Source: Actinomycetes bacterium
GTDB taxonomy: Bacteria > Actinomycetota > Acidimicrobiia > Acidimicrobiales > RAAP-2
Assembly: GCA_021791145.1 (NCBI GenBank)
Contig: JAJYXE010000001.1
Coordinates: forward strand, 1 to 18,814
Direction: 5' to 3'
Length of the DNA stretch: 18,814 nt
A program made the position numbers and the translations under genes. The notes beneath the pieces were generated by a model. That model was not told the DNA's origin. It did no database searches and saw nothing but the letters and a program-made list of their open reading frames with translations. Every line of letters begins with the position of its first letter. Position 1 is the stretch's first letter. This document shows, piece by piece, positions 9,840 to 15,927 of the stretch.

Positions 9840-10844
9840 GTGGAGTGGGTGGAGGCGAGTGGTCGGTCGCTGACGGAGGCGAAGGAAGCAGTGCTGGACC
9901 TCTTGGGCGTGGCGGAGGACGACGCGGAGTTCGTCGTGCTCAGCGAGCCGCGTCCGGGGTTGTTCGGTCGGATGCGAGGCGAGGCGCGGGTGCAAGCCCG
10001 AGTGCGGCCTACGGCTCCCCCACCCAAGCGCGGTGCCCGGCAACGCCGCGGTCGCAGCACTGGGCGGGGACGAGGTGAGCGTCGACCGAGTGGCGGCAGC
10101 GAGGAGCAGCGCTCGACGACGGTGGCCTCAGCTCGGCCGAACGGCTCGGCGGGTGACAGCGAGGCGTCGGCCAACGGCTCGGCGGGTGCTGGCGCCCCCG
10201 CGAGGAACGGTCGGAGCGGCCGTGGGCGGTCGGGTTCGGGCCAGGGTGGCTCGGGGAACGGGCGTTCCCGCCAGTCCGAACAGGACCATGGACGCGCCGA
10301 GAAGGACGCATCGCCCGCGACCGCGGCGGTCGCCGACGATGGAGGACCACAGAAGGGTGGAGAGATGACAGAAGCATCGTTGACCCTCGAGCAGCAGGGC
10401 GACGCAGCCCGGACGTTTCTTTCGGGCTTGTTCGACGCCTTCGGGTACGAGGCCTCGCTCGACGTGCACGTGCTCGACGACGAAACGGTCGAGGTGCGGG
10501 CCCACGGGGAGAACCTCGGGCTGCTCGTCGGTCCACGCGGCGCCACCCTGGCAGCTGTCCAGGACCTCACCCGGACGTTCGTGCAGCGGCAGTCGGAGGC
10601 CCGCACCGACCGGATCCTGGTGGATATCGCCGGCTACCGCGAGAAGCGCACGGCGGCACTGCAGCGGTTCACCACGGGGATCGTCGAGGAGGTCGTCGCC
10701 TCGGGCGAGGAGCGGGCCTTGGAGCCGATGAGCCCGGCCGACCGCAAGGTCGTCCACGACACGGTCAACGCACTCGAGGGCGTCAGGACGCGCTCGGAGG
10801 GCGTCGAGCCCCACCGGTACATCGTGATCGAACCGGCACGCTGA
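9840..10844 (+). CDS. khpB: Jag/KhpB RNA-binding protein (Jag_N, KH, R3H)
   Basis: KhpB (Jag, SpoIIIJ-associated) is an RNA-binding protein that works with KhpA in several Gram-positives and affects cell division and envelope. The 334-residue protein has a Jag_N domain (1-55: GRSLTEAKEAVLDLLGV, then EPRPGLFGRMRGEARVQARV), a long Gly/Ser/Arg-rich linker (about 56-175), a KH domain (about 190-265, GxxG loop GPRG at 231-234) and an R3H domain (about 268-333, motif Arg302-KVV-His306). The start is GTG at 9840, 3 nt after yidC. An internal ATG at 10365 (Met176), preceded by AAGGG with a 7-nt spacer, could give a short KH-R3H form like the shorter actinobacterial homologues. rsmG follows after 9 nt. 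Confidence 0.93.
   Translation: MEWVEASGRSLTEAKEAVLDLLGVAEDDAEFVVLSEPRPGLFGRMRGEARVQARVRPTAPPPKRGARQRRGRSTGRGRGERRPSGGSEEQRSTTVASARPNGSAGDSEASANGSAGAGAPARNGRSGRGRSGSGQGGSGNGRSRQSEQDHGRAEKDASPATAAVADDGGPQKGGEMTEASLTLEQQGDAARTFLSGLFDAFGYEASLDVHVLDDETVEVRAHGENLGLLVGPRGATLAAVQDLTRTFVQRQSEARTDRILVDIAGYREKRTAALQRFTTGIVEEVVASGEERALEPMSPADRKVVHDTVNALEGVRTRSEGVEPHRYIVIEPAR
10140..10188 (+). repeat. In-frame direct repeat in the KhpB linker
   Basis: AACGGCTCGGCGGGTG occurs at 10140-10155 and 10173-10188, a 33-bp period that keeps the frame and gives NGSAG twice. It lies within the low-complexity linker between Jag_N and KH. Confidence 0.75.
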
Positions 10845-10853
10845 TCCACGGCG

Positions 10854-11537
10854 GTGCCCGAATCCCCCGACGTGACGGGCACCATCACCGGGATCACGGG
10901 CTGGCACGAATCGCCCGCCGTGCGCCAGGCGTTCGAGGTCGGCTGGCGCGCTGGTTTCATCGGTGACGCTCCCCTCGACGACCAGATTGCCCACGCGCTC
11001 GGGTTCGCGGCGGTCGTGGACGACGTCGGCGAGGGGAGACCGGCGGTTGTCGTCGACCTCGGCTCGGGCGGAGGCCTCCCTGCACTGGTGCTCATCGAGT
11101 GGTGGTCGACGACCCGGTTCGTCCTCGTGGAGGCCCAGGAGCGACGGGCGGAGCGCTTGCAATCGGTTGTCGACACCACCGGGACCGGAGGTCGGGTGAC
11201 CGTCGTCCACGAGCGTGCCGAAGTGGTTGGGCACGAGAGGGCGTGGCGGGGAGCGTGCGACGTGGTGACGGCGCGGTCCTTCGGCAAGCCGGCGGTGACC
11301 GCAGAGTGCGCCGCACCGTTCCTCCGGGTTGGCGGGTTGCTGGTGGTGTCGGAGCCGCCGACGGATGTCGACCGTCGGCGCTGGCCAGTAGCGGGCTGTG
11401 CGGAGCTTGGCCTCGAGCCGCTGCGCGCTGTTCGCGTGGACGATCGCTTCGGTTACCAGGTGCTCATCCAGCGGACGACATGCCCCGAGCGGTTTGCACG
11501 GCGGACCGGTGTCCCCGCGAAGCGGCCGCTCTTCTGA
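10854..11537 (+). CDS. rsmG: 16S rRNA (guanine-N7)-methyltransferase RsmG (GidB)
   Basis: RsmG methylates N7 of G527 (E. coli numbering) in 16S rRNA using S-adenosylmethionine; its loss gives low-level streptomycin resistance in other bacteria. The 227-residue protein has the SAM-binding motif VVDLGSGGGLPALVL (66-80), an acidic residue after strand 2 (LVEAQERRAERL, 91-102), DVVTARSFGKP (136-146) and the family end FARRTGVPAKRPLF (214-227). The start is GTG at 10854, 9 nt past the khpB stop. The sequence is divergent from enterobacterial RsmG, but the motifs and the place between jag and parA leave little doubt. A terminator-like hairpin overlaps its stop codon, marking the likely operon end. 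Confidence 0.92.
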   Translation: MPESPDVTGTITGITGWHESPAVRQAFEVGWRAGFIGDAPLDDQIAHALGFAAVVDDVGEGRPAVVVDLGSGGGLPALVLIEWWSTTRFVLVEAQERRAERLQSVVDTTGTGGRVTVVHERAEVVGHERAWRGACDVVTARSFGKPAVTAECAAPFLRVGGLLVVSEPPTDVDRRRWPVAGCAELGLEPLRAVRVDDRFGYQVLIQRTTCPERFARRTGVPAKRPLF

Positions 11538-11546
11538 GCGGTTGTT
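11526..11546 (+). terminator. Intrinsic-terminator-like hairpin at the rsmG stop
   Basis: CCGCTC and GAGCGG form a 6-bp stem around the loop TTCT, extendable by G-U pairs, followed by TTGTT. The rsmG stop TGA (11535-11537) lies within it. This probably ends the rpmH-to-rsmG transcription unit. Confidence 0.5.
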
Positions 11547-11788
11547 CGGCACGTTCGACCCAGCACGACGTCGAGGTGGCGGTCTCTACATCCCTGAGCG
11601 GGTTCGTACGACGGCCCATCGTGAGCGGTGTACGTTGGGATGGCGGTCGTAGACCATCGCTACCACCGTGGCAGTGCTGCGGTGTGCTCGGCAGGCAGGC
11701 ACGGACGGCTGCTCGCACGTGCCGTGGTGATCGCGGCGTGGTGGGGCGCCGGGTGCACCCGGGCGGGGTCGACGACCGGCGTCCTTAC

Positions 11789-11834
11789 CGTCCTACCCAC
11801 CGGACGCTGGGGCGATCGTCAGGTGGGTGGGACG
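11789..11834 (+). other. Long imperfect inverted repeat (RNA hairpin candidate)
   Basis: CGTCCTACCCACC (11789-11801) pairs with GGTGGGTGGGACG (11822-11834): 13 bp with one G-U in the rightward RNA. Inside, GACG (11803-11806) pairs with CGTC (11817-11820), leaving a 10-nt loop. On the minus strand the G-U becomes an A-C mismatch, so the rightward transcript folds better. There is no T-run, but actinobacterial terminators often lack one. It could also be part of a structured RNA. Confidence 0.5.
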
Positions 11835-11959
11835 ATGTCCTGCTCCGCTCACGCCGAGACAGCATGTGGCGGTCGGCGACTCGAGTCTGACCACAGGGGA
11901 CGACGCAACCGAGTGTGCTCGCGGTGCCGACACCGAGCTTCCCGTGGGATGCGCCGGAA

Positions 11960-11990
11960 CGGCCGGCGTGCTGGCCCGTGTCGCCGGCCG
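11960..11990. other. 9-bp perfect GC-rich inverted repeat
   Basis: CGGCCGGCG (11960-11968) and CGCCGGCCG (11982-11990) flank a 13-nt loop, ending 14 nt before the first parS-like site. The function is unknown, and GC-only arms are more likely by chance here than mixed ones. Confidence 0.4.
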
Positions 11991-12004
11991 ACCGGTGCAC
12001 ACGT

Positions 12005-12020
12005 TGTTCCACGTGAAACC
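12005..12020. promoter_or_regulatory. parS: parS-like centromere site 1
   Basis: TGTTCCACGTGAAACC matches the bacterial parS consensus TGTTTCACGTGAAACA at 14 of 16 positions and keeps the CACGTG core. It lies in the gap upstream of parA, where ParB-binding sites commonly occur. ParB would load here and spread or slide outwards. Confidence 0.82.
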
Positions 12021-12260
12021 TCTGGTCGAGGTCGTGGCGCGAGAGGGGCGCACCAGGGTGGGTGGCGCACCCACAGCCGGATGCGCGAACGGTGTCAGGC
12101 AGCGTTGACCGGCCCGATCGGCGGACGCCTGTCGTCTCAGCTGGCATGTGGCGGCGACCAGCCCGGGTTCCGGCATCGCGGGCCCGGTCTGAGGCGCTCA
12201 GGCTGAGCTTCCGGATGGGGTCTCGTCTGTGTGGATGCGCTACGGTAAGGCTCAGCAGGT

Positions 12261-12278
12261 GGCCCCCTCGTGGGGGCC
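12261..12278 (+). other. 7-bp hairpin in the parA upstream region
   Basis: GGCCCCC and GGGGGCC flank the tetraloop TCGT. An alternative pairing uses CAGG/CCTG outside CCCCC/GGGGG. It lies between the two parS sites. No T-run follows. It could end transcripts entering from the left or structure the parA leader. Confidence 0.4.
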
Positions 12279-12402
12279 TGCGTCGGCCTCGGACCAGGTC
12301 GGGAGCGCACGGGTGTCGCGGGTACGGCGGGCAAGAACGGCGTGCGCCGTTCCCCAGCGGCCAGGAGCCGTTGCCGGGGACGATCCGGACCTGCTGCCCG
12401 GC

Positions 12403-12418
12403 TGTTCCACGTGGAACA
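12403..12418. promoter_or_regulatory. parS: parS-like centromere site 2
   Basis: TGTTCCACGTGGAACA is a perfect 16-bp palindrome with the CACGTG core, close to the parS consensus and to the mycobacterial variant with GTGGAAC. It lies 77 bp before the parA start and just upstream of a possible promoter, so ParB bound here could also act on parAB transcription. Confidence 0.88.
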
Positions 12419-12434
12419 AGGACAGGCGCGGTGC

Positions 12435-12463
12435 TTGACCGGCGTGGCCGTGCCGGTAAGGAT
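12435..12463 (+). promoter_or_regulatory. Candidate parAB promoter
   Basis: TTGACC (12435-12440) is a good -35; the -10 would be TAAGGA (16-nt spacer) or AAGGAT (17-nt spacer), which is weaker. It begins 17 nt after the second parS site and lies 32 nt before the parA ATG. Confidence 0.33.
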
Positions 12464-12482
12464 GTGCCCGTTCCCGCACTCG

Positions 12483-12488
12483 AAGGAG
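12483..12488 (+). promoter_or_regulatory. Ribosome binding site fixing the parA start
   Basis: AAGGAG lies 6 nt before ATG at 12495. This favours 12495 over the in-frame open stretch upstream (to about 12270), which crosses the second parS site, and over starts near the Walker motif. Confidence 0.75.
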
Positions 12489-12494
12489 CTGTGC

Positions 12495-13742
12495 ATGCGC
12501 GGTCGCTGGAAGGGACGTGGAGACGACCGTTCCCTCAAGTCGTCTCAGACCGTCGGCACCGCCGATGACGAGCTCGCCGAAGGGTCCGGCGACGCCGCCG
12601 TCTCGCTCACCCCTCCCCCGGCCTTCACCGTTGTCTCGGCGCCGGTTCCTGCAGCAGACCTGGAGGCCGACCACTCGTCGGCGGTAGAGGCCGGCACCGT
12701 CGGGACGCGGGTCGTTGACGACGGCGAGGCGGCTCCCGATGCCGAAGCGGTGAGCCGCGACAGGCAAGCACAGCCAGGTGCCGTCGCAGGTACCGACGCG
12801 GTCGGGGTCGAAGTGCTGGCTGAGGAGGCTCCGTCGACGACGACGGAACTACCCGACGGACCGGGTGGACCCGATGGACCTTCGGTCCCCGGTGACAGCG
12901 CGGAGCGGGCAGAGCCCCCGGCTGCCGGGCCAGAGGTCGACGGGGCGCCGGAGCGGTCGACTCCAGCGGCGAGGCCACTCCCTCGTGTTCTTGCCGTCGC
13001 CAACCAGAAGGGTGGTGTGGGAAAGACGACGACCTCGGTGAACCTCGGGGCGGCACTGGCCGAGCTCGGCTACCGCGTGCTGGTCATCGACCTCGACCCG
13101 CAGGGCAACGCCACCACCGGGCTCGGCATCGATGCCCGTAACTTCGAGCTGTCGATGTACGACGTCATCATGCGTGAGAGCTCGCTCGAGGACTGCATCG
13201 AGCCGACGAGCCTCAAGAACCTCTTCGTCGCACCGGCCACGATCGACCTCGCCGGAGCCGAGATCGAGCTCGTCCCGGCGTTCAGCCGCGAGCTCAAGCT
13301 CCGCCGAGCCCTCGAGCCCGTGCTGGACGACTTCGACTACGTCCTCATCGACTGCCCGCCGTCGCTCGGGCTCATCACGGTGAACGCGCTGGCGGCTGCG
13401 CATGAGGTCCTCGTCCCGATCCAGTGCGAGTACTACGCCCTCGAGGGTCTGAGCCAGCTCACTCGGAACGTCCACCTGGTGGCGTCGAACCTCAATCCTC
13501 GGCTGGAGGTGTCGACGATCGTCCTGACCATGTACGACGCACGGACGAAGCTCGCGGACCAGGTGGCGGCCGAGGTTCGCCAGCACTTCGGCGGCAAGGT
13601 GTGCCGGAACGTGATCCCCCGTACCGTGCGACTGTCGGAGGCACCGTCGTTCGGCCAGCCGATCACCGCGTTCGACCCGTCGTCACGGGGCGCGATCGCC
13701 TATCGGGAGTTGGCAAAGGAGGTCAGTGGTGGCACGGCGTAG
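12495..13742 (+). CDS. parA: Chromosome partitioning ATPase ParA (Soj) with long N-terminal extension
   Basis: ParA is a Walker-type ATPase that binds nucleoid DNA as a dimer and, with ParB-parS, moves and separates origins. The ATPase core starts at about residue 164 (RVLAVANQKGGVGKTTTSVN). The deviant Walker A is KGGVGKTTT (172-180). VIDLDPQGNATTGLG, DYVLIDCPPSLGLITVNAL and IPRTVRLSEAPSFGQPI follow in normal order. The 415-residue length exceeds the usual 250-300 because about 165 residues precede the core. They begin with a basic MRGRWKGRGDDRSLK, then run Ala/Pro/Asp/Glu-rich and probably disordered. Third-position GC stays high in this part, so it looks coding. The start is ATG at 12495. 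The stop TAG overlaps parB by 14 nt. Confidence 0.95.
   Translation: MRGRWKGRGDDRSLKSSQTVGTADDELAEGSGDAAVSLTPPPAFTVVSAPVPAADLEADHSSAVEAGTVGTRVVDDGEAAPDAEAVSRDRQAQPGAVAGTDAVGVEVLAEEAPSTTTELPDGPGGPDGPSVPGDSAERAEPPAAGPEVDGAPERSTPAARPLPRVLAVANQKGGVGKTTTSVNLGAALAELGYRVLVIDLDPQGNATTGLGIDARNFELSMYDVIMRESSLEDCIEPTSLKNLFVAPATIDLAGAEIELVPAFSRELKLRRALEPVLDDFDYVLIDCPPSLGLITVNALAAAHEVLVPIQCEYYALEGLSQLTRNVHLVASNLNPRLEVSTIVLTMYDARTKLADQVAAEVRQHFGGKVCRNVIPRTVRLSEAPSFGQPITAFDPSSRGAIAYRELAKEVSGGTA
13717..13723 (+). promoter_or_regulatory. Ribosome binding site of parB inside parA
   Basis: AGGAGGT within the last codons of parA is 3 nt from GTG at 13726 and 6 nt from the adjacent GTG at 13729 if AGGAGG is counted. 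Spacing favours 13729 as the parB start. Confidence 0.7.
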
Positions 13743-14694
13743 CGGGTTGGGTCGAGGCCTCGGGGCGCTCATTCCCACCGAGGCGATGGGGGAGCGCGCC
13801 TCGGCGTTGCGTGAGGTCCCGATCGCCAACATCTCCCCCAACCCCCTCCAGCCCCGGTCGCACTTCGATGAGGAGTCGCTGGTGTCGCTGGCCGCCTCCA
13901 TCAAGGAGCTCGGGGTTCTCCAGCCGGTGCTCGTCCGGGTGGCGGACGCGGCGCGCCCTGACGAGTACGAGCTCATTGCCGGCGAGCGACGGTGGCGGGC
14001 GGCGCGCCGGGCGGGACTGCAAACGATCCCCGCTCTGGTCCAGACCAGCTCGGACGTTGCGAGCCTCGAGCGCGCCCTTGTCGAGAACCTCCATCGTCAG
14101 GACCTGAACGCGCTCGAGGAGGCAGCCGCGTACCAGCAGCTCATCGAGGAGTTCGGCTACACGCACGAGCAGGTGGCGACGCGGGTGGGCAAGAGCCGGG
14201 CCGCCGTCTCGAACATGCTGCGGCTCCTGCAGCTTCCGGCGACCGTCCAGCGGTTGCTTGCCGACGGGCAGCTCACGCCCGGTCACGCCCGGGCCATCCT
14301 CGGAACGCCGGACCGAACCTTCCAAGAGGCGCTGGCCAAGCAGGTGGTCGCCGACGAGCTGACGGTCCGCGACGTGGAACAGCTCGTCCGAGCACGGGTG
14401 GGCGGCGACGCCGAGCAGGGTAGCGGGGGGGCGACGGCGAGGGCGGCCAGCGGCCCCACGGAGCGACCCCCGACGGCCAACGACCGGCCGACCCGACAGC
14501 TCCCACCTCCGGGGATCCTCGAGCTGGAGGAGCTTCTCTCGACACACCTCAACACTCGCGTCACCGTCGACCTCACGGCGAAGCGGGGTCGGGTCGTCGT
14601 CGAGTTCGCCACGCTCGAGGACCTCGAGCGGATCTACCGGCTGATGGTTGGTCCACAGGAGCTTGCCGGTGCCACCGATGAGTTACCACGCTGA
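13729..14694 (+). CDS. parB: Chromosome partitioning protein ParB (Spo0J)
   Basis: ParB is a CTP-dependent clamp that loads at parS and stimulates ParA. The 321-residue protein opens VARRSGLGRGLGALIP, the ParA-contacting head. The N-terminal CTPase domain has PLQPRSHFDEESL (39-51), ELGVLQPVLVR and the CTP-binding GERRWRAARR (85-94), and VENLHRQDLNALEEA (118-132). The central helix-turn-helix is HEQVATRVGKSRAAVSNMLR (146-165). A linker of about 50 residues (225-262) leads to the C-terminal dimerisation domain (about 263-310). The length is typical. Two GTG codons in tandem, 13726 and 13729, are possible starts; the ribosome-site spacing favours the second. It shares 14 nt with parA and is followed by a terminator-like hairpin. 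Its likely targets are the two parS sites upstream of parA. Confidence 0.97.
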   Translation: MARRSGLGRGLGALIPTEAMGERASALREVPIANISPNPLQPRSHFDEESLVSLAASIKELGVLQPVLVRVADAARPDEYELIAGERRWRAARRAGLQTIPALVQTSSDVASLERALVENLHRQDLNALEEAAAYQQLIEEFGYTHEQVATRVGKSRAAVSNMLRLLQLPATVQRLLADGQLTPGHARAILGTPDRTFQEALAKQVVADELTVRDVEQLVRARVGGDAEQGSGGATARAASGPTERPPTANDRPTRQLPPPGILELEELLSTHLNTRVTVDLTAKRGRVVVEFATLEDLERIYRLMVGPQELAGATDELPR

Positions 14695-14720
14695 GTGGTG
14701 CAAGGCGACATAATCTCGAC

Positions 14721-14759
14721 GTACTCTCCAATTCTACTACGGAGAGTGTGTATTTGTTC
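14721..14759 (+). terminator. Intrinsic terminator downstream of parB
   Basis: GTACTCTCC (14721-14729) pairs with GGAGAGTGT (14741-14749): 7 Watson-Crick pairs plus two G-U, around an 11-nt loop, followed by TATTTGTT. The surroundings are A+T-rich compared with the rest. It lies 27 nt after the parB stop. Confidence 0.62.
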
Positions 14760-14779
14760 CCTCAACCGTCACTAGACGT

Positions 14780-14812
14780 TCGTCCACAACCTGTGCATGA
14801 GGTTGTGGACGA
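14780..14812. repeat. Perfect 13-bp inverted repeat carrying two DnaA-box-like 9-mers
   Basis: TCGTCCACAACCT (14780-14792) and AGGTTGTGGACGA (14800-14812) are exact reverse complements around a 7-nt spacer. Each arm contains TCGTCCACA, the same 9-mer seen in oriC at 5934. It sits between the convergent parB and cwlM-like genes. It may be a bidirectional terminator without a T-run, a pair of DnaA sites, or both. Confidence 0.6.
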
Positions 14813-14844
14813 CGGGCGTTCCTCGACCTCGACCTGAAGGTGGG

Positions 14845-14883
14845 ACCGGGATGGTCGAGCCGGACATCCCGTGTGGTCCCGGT
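14845..14883 (-). terminator. Nested hairpins just past the cwlM-like stop
   Basis: ACCGGGA (14845-14851) can pair with TCCCGGT (14877-14883), or GGGATG (14848-14853) with CATCCC (14865-14870). They lie directly downstream of the minus-strand stop at 14886 and probably end the degV-to-cwlM-like unit. No T-run is present. Confidence 0.4.
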
Positions 14884-14885
14884 GG

Positions 14886-15869
14886 TCACTCCCAGGTCGT
14901 GCGGACCCAGGCGACCAAGGCGTCGGCGATGGCCTGCGCGAGCAACGAGGCGTGCTCGACGACGACGGCGGAGGGACCGATCTCGCAGATGACAGCGGGC
15001 ATACGCGTCTCCCGCAGCACGGTGAGGGACATGCCGCGAGCACCACCGTCGGCGAGCGCGAGCGCGGTGGGCACGGTCGCCTGAATCAGCTCGGCGAGCT
15101 TGCGCCCGCCCGCCGAGGTGTAGCGGAAGCCGGCGTAGTAGGAGCTGGTGCACCGCTGTGCAGCCGGATCGAGGCGGAGGCAGAGGTACACCTCGGCGTC
15201 GGCCGCGTTGGCCTCGGCGGCCTGGCGGGACTCGTCGGGGTCGTGGAGGGCGACGACGTCGGCCCGCTCGCGGACGAGAATGCGCCGGAGGGCGGCGAGC
15301 GCCGCCCCGAGGCCGCCCTCCTCGCCGATGGCCACGCGCCGCCCGGCGAGCGTCCGAGGCGCCCGGCGGAGCTGCTCGCGGTCGCGCACGGCCGACACGA
15401 GCTCGGAGGTGCCGTGCCGGCTGCCGAAGCGCAGGAGCTCGGTGATCGTGGACCGGCCGGCGATGCCGTCGTCGGGCAGGCCTACGTTGCGCTGGAACTC
15501 GGCCAGGCCGGCGAGCGTCAGGTCGCCGAAGATGCCGTCGACCCGACCCGTGTCGAAACCGAGGGCGCTCAGGCGTTGCTGGAGCTCGGCGACGTCGTCT
15601 CCGCGCAGCATGGGCGTGCGCCGGTAGAGGAGACGGTCGCCCAGTGACCAGCCGGCCTCCACCAGGGCGGCCCAGGTCTGCGGCCCGCACACTCCGTCGA
15701 CCCGCAGGCCTCGCCGGTGCTGGAAGGCCTCGACGGCCGTCCGGGTGCCGTCCCCGTACCACCCGGGCTCGTCGGGAACGTTCGAGATGCCCAGGGCGGC
15801 GAGGCGCCGCTGGACGTCAGCCACCGCCGGTCCGGCGTCGCCGGGGGCGAGCCGGATCGCATCGGTCAT
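14886..15869 (-). CDS. CwlM-like protein: two peptidoglycan-binding domains plus degenerate amidase domain
   Basis: The 327-residue protein has two PG_binding_1 domains (about 12-73 with GWYGDGTRTAVEAFQHRRGL, and 88-147 with DGIFGDLTLAGLAEFQRNVG). An N-acetylmuramoyl-L-alanine amidase (Amidase_3) fold follows (about 176-325). Domain order and place beside trxA, trxB and parB match mycobacterial CwlM, a cytoplasmic regulator that activates MurA rather than an enzyme. The zinc ligands look lost: the DPGHGG-type site is replaced by AIGEEGGLG (180-188), and the SIHAN-type His is absent in YLCLRLDP (228-235). Glu296 in AVICEIGPS remains. No signal peptide is seen, so it is probably cytoplasmic. 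I chose ATG at 15869 (GGTGG 5 nt upstream); GTG at 15878 would add three residues. Pseudoenzyme status is inference. Confidence 0.87.
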   Translation of the reverse strand: MTDAIRLAPGDAGPAVADVQRRLAALGISNVPDEPGWYGDGTRTAVEAFQHRRGLRVDGVCGPQTWAALVEAGWSLGDRLLYRRTPMLRGDDVAELQQRLSALGFDTGRVDGIFGDLTLAGLAEFQRNVGLPDDGIAGRSTITELLRFGSRHGTSELVSAVRDREQLRRAPRTLAGRRVAIGEEGGLGAALAALRRILVRERADVVALHDPDESRQAAEANAADAEVYLCLRLDPAAQRCTSSYYAGFRYTSAGGRKLAELIQATVPTALALADGGARGMSLTVLRETRMPAVICEIGPSAVVVEHASLLAQAIADALVAWVRTTWE

Positions 15870-15881
15870 GAGCGCCACCCA

Positions 15882-15911
15882 CCGTGCCGGTCCTCAACCG
15901 GGCTGGCACGG
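15882..15911 (-). other. Hairpin between trxA and the cwlM-like gene
   Basis: CCGTGCC (15882-15888) and GGCACGG (15905-15911) form a 7-bp stem with a 16-nt loop inside the 58-nt gap. It could moderate read-through or protect an mRNA end. There is no T-run. Confidence 0.3.
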
Positions 15912-15927
15912 AGCCGGCCCTGCGGGC

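Larger units (their letters stand above)
11538..12494. other. 957-bp gap before parA without a credible gene
   Basis: No reading frame here looks real. The longest rightward frame (about 11628-12206) gives an Arg/Gly/Cys-rich product without motifs, and its third-position GC is visibly lower than in neighbouring genes. The region holds two parS-like palindromes (12005-12020 and 12403-12418), a long hairpin (11789-11834), a GC-rich hairpin (11960-11990) and a third (12261-12278). The promoter and leader of parA-parB must lie near its right end. It may be centromeric DNA, an untranslated leader, a non-coding RNA locus or a mix of these. Confidence 0.6.

Noticed and set aside
8586..10043. 485-codon minus-strand frame opposite yidD and yidC
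   Set aside because: Shadow frame over two well-identified genes; composition is Arg/His-rich with no motif.
10128..11552. 474-codon minus-strand frame opposite khpB and rsmG
   Set aside because: Shadow frame; runs across two real genes and ends in their low-complexity linker.
11888..11896. Single TGACCACAG resembling the oriC site at 5902
   Set aside because: A lone partial match with no second box nearby.
11628..12206. 192-codon plus-strand frame in the parA upstream gap
   Set aside because: Third-position GC is lower than in real neighbours, the product is Arg/Cys/Gly-rich without motifs, and the frame runs through the long hairpin and a parS site.
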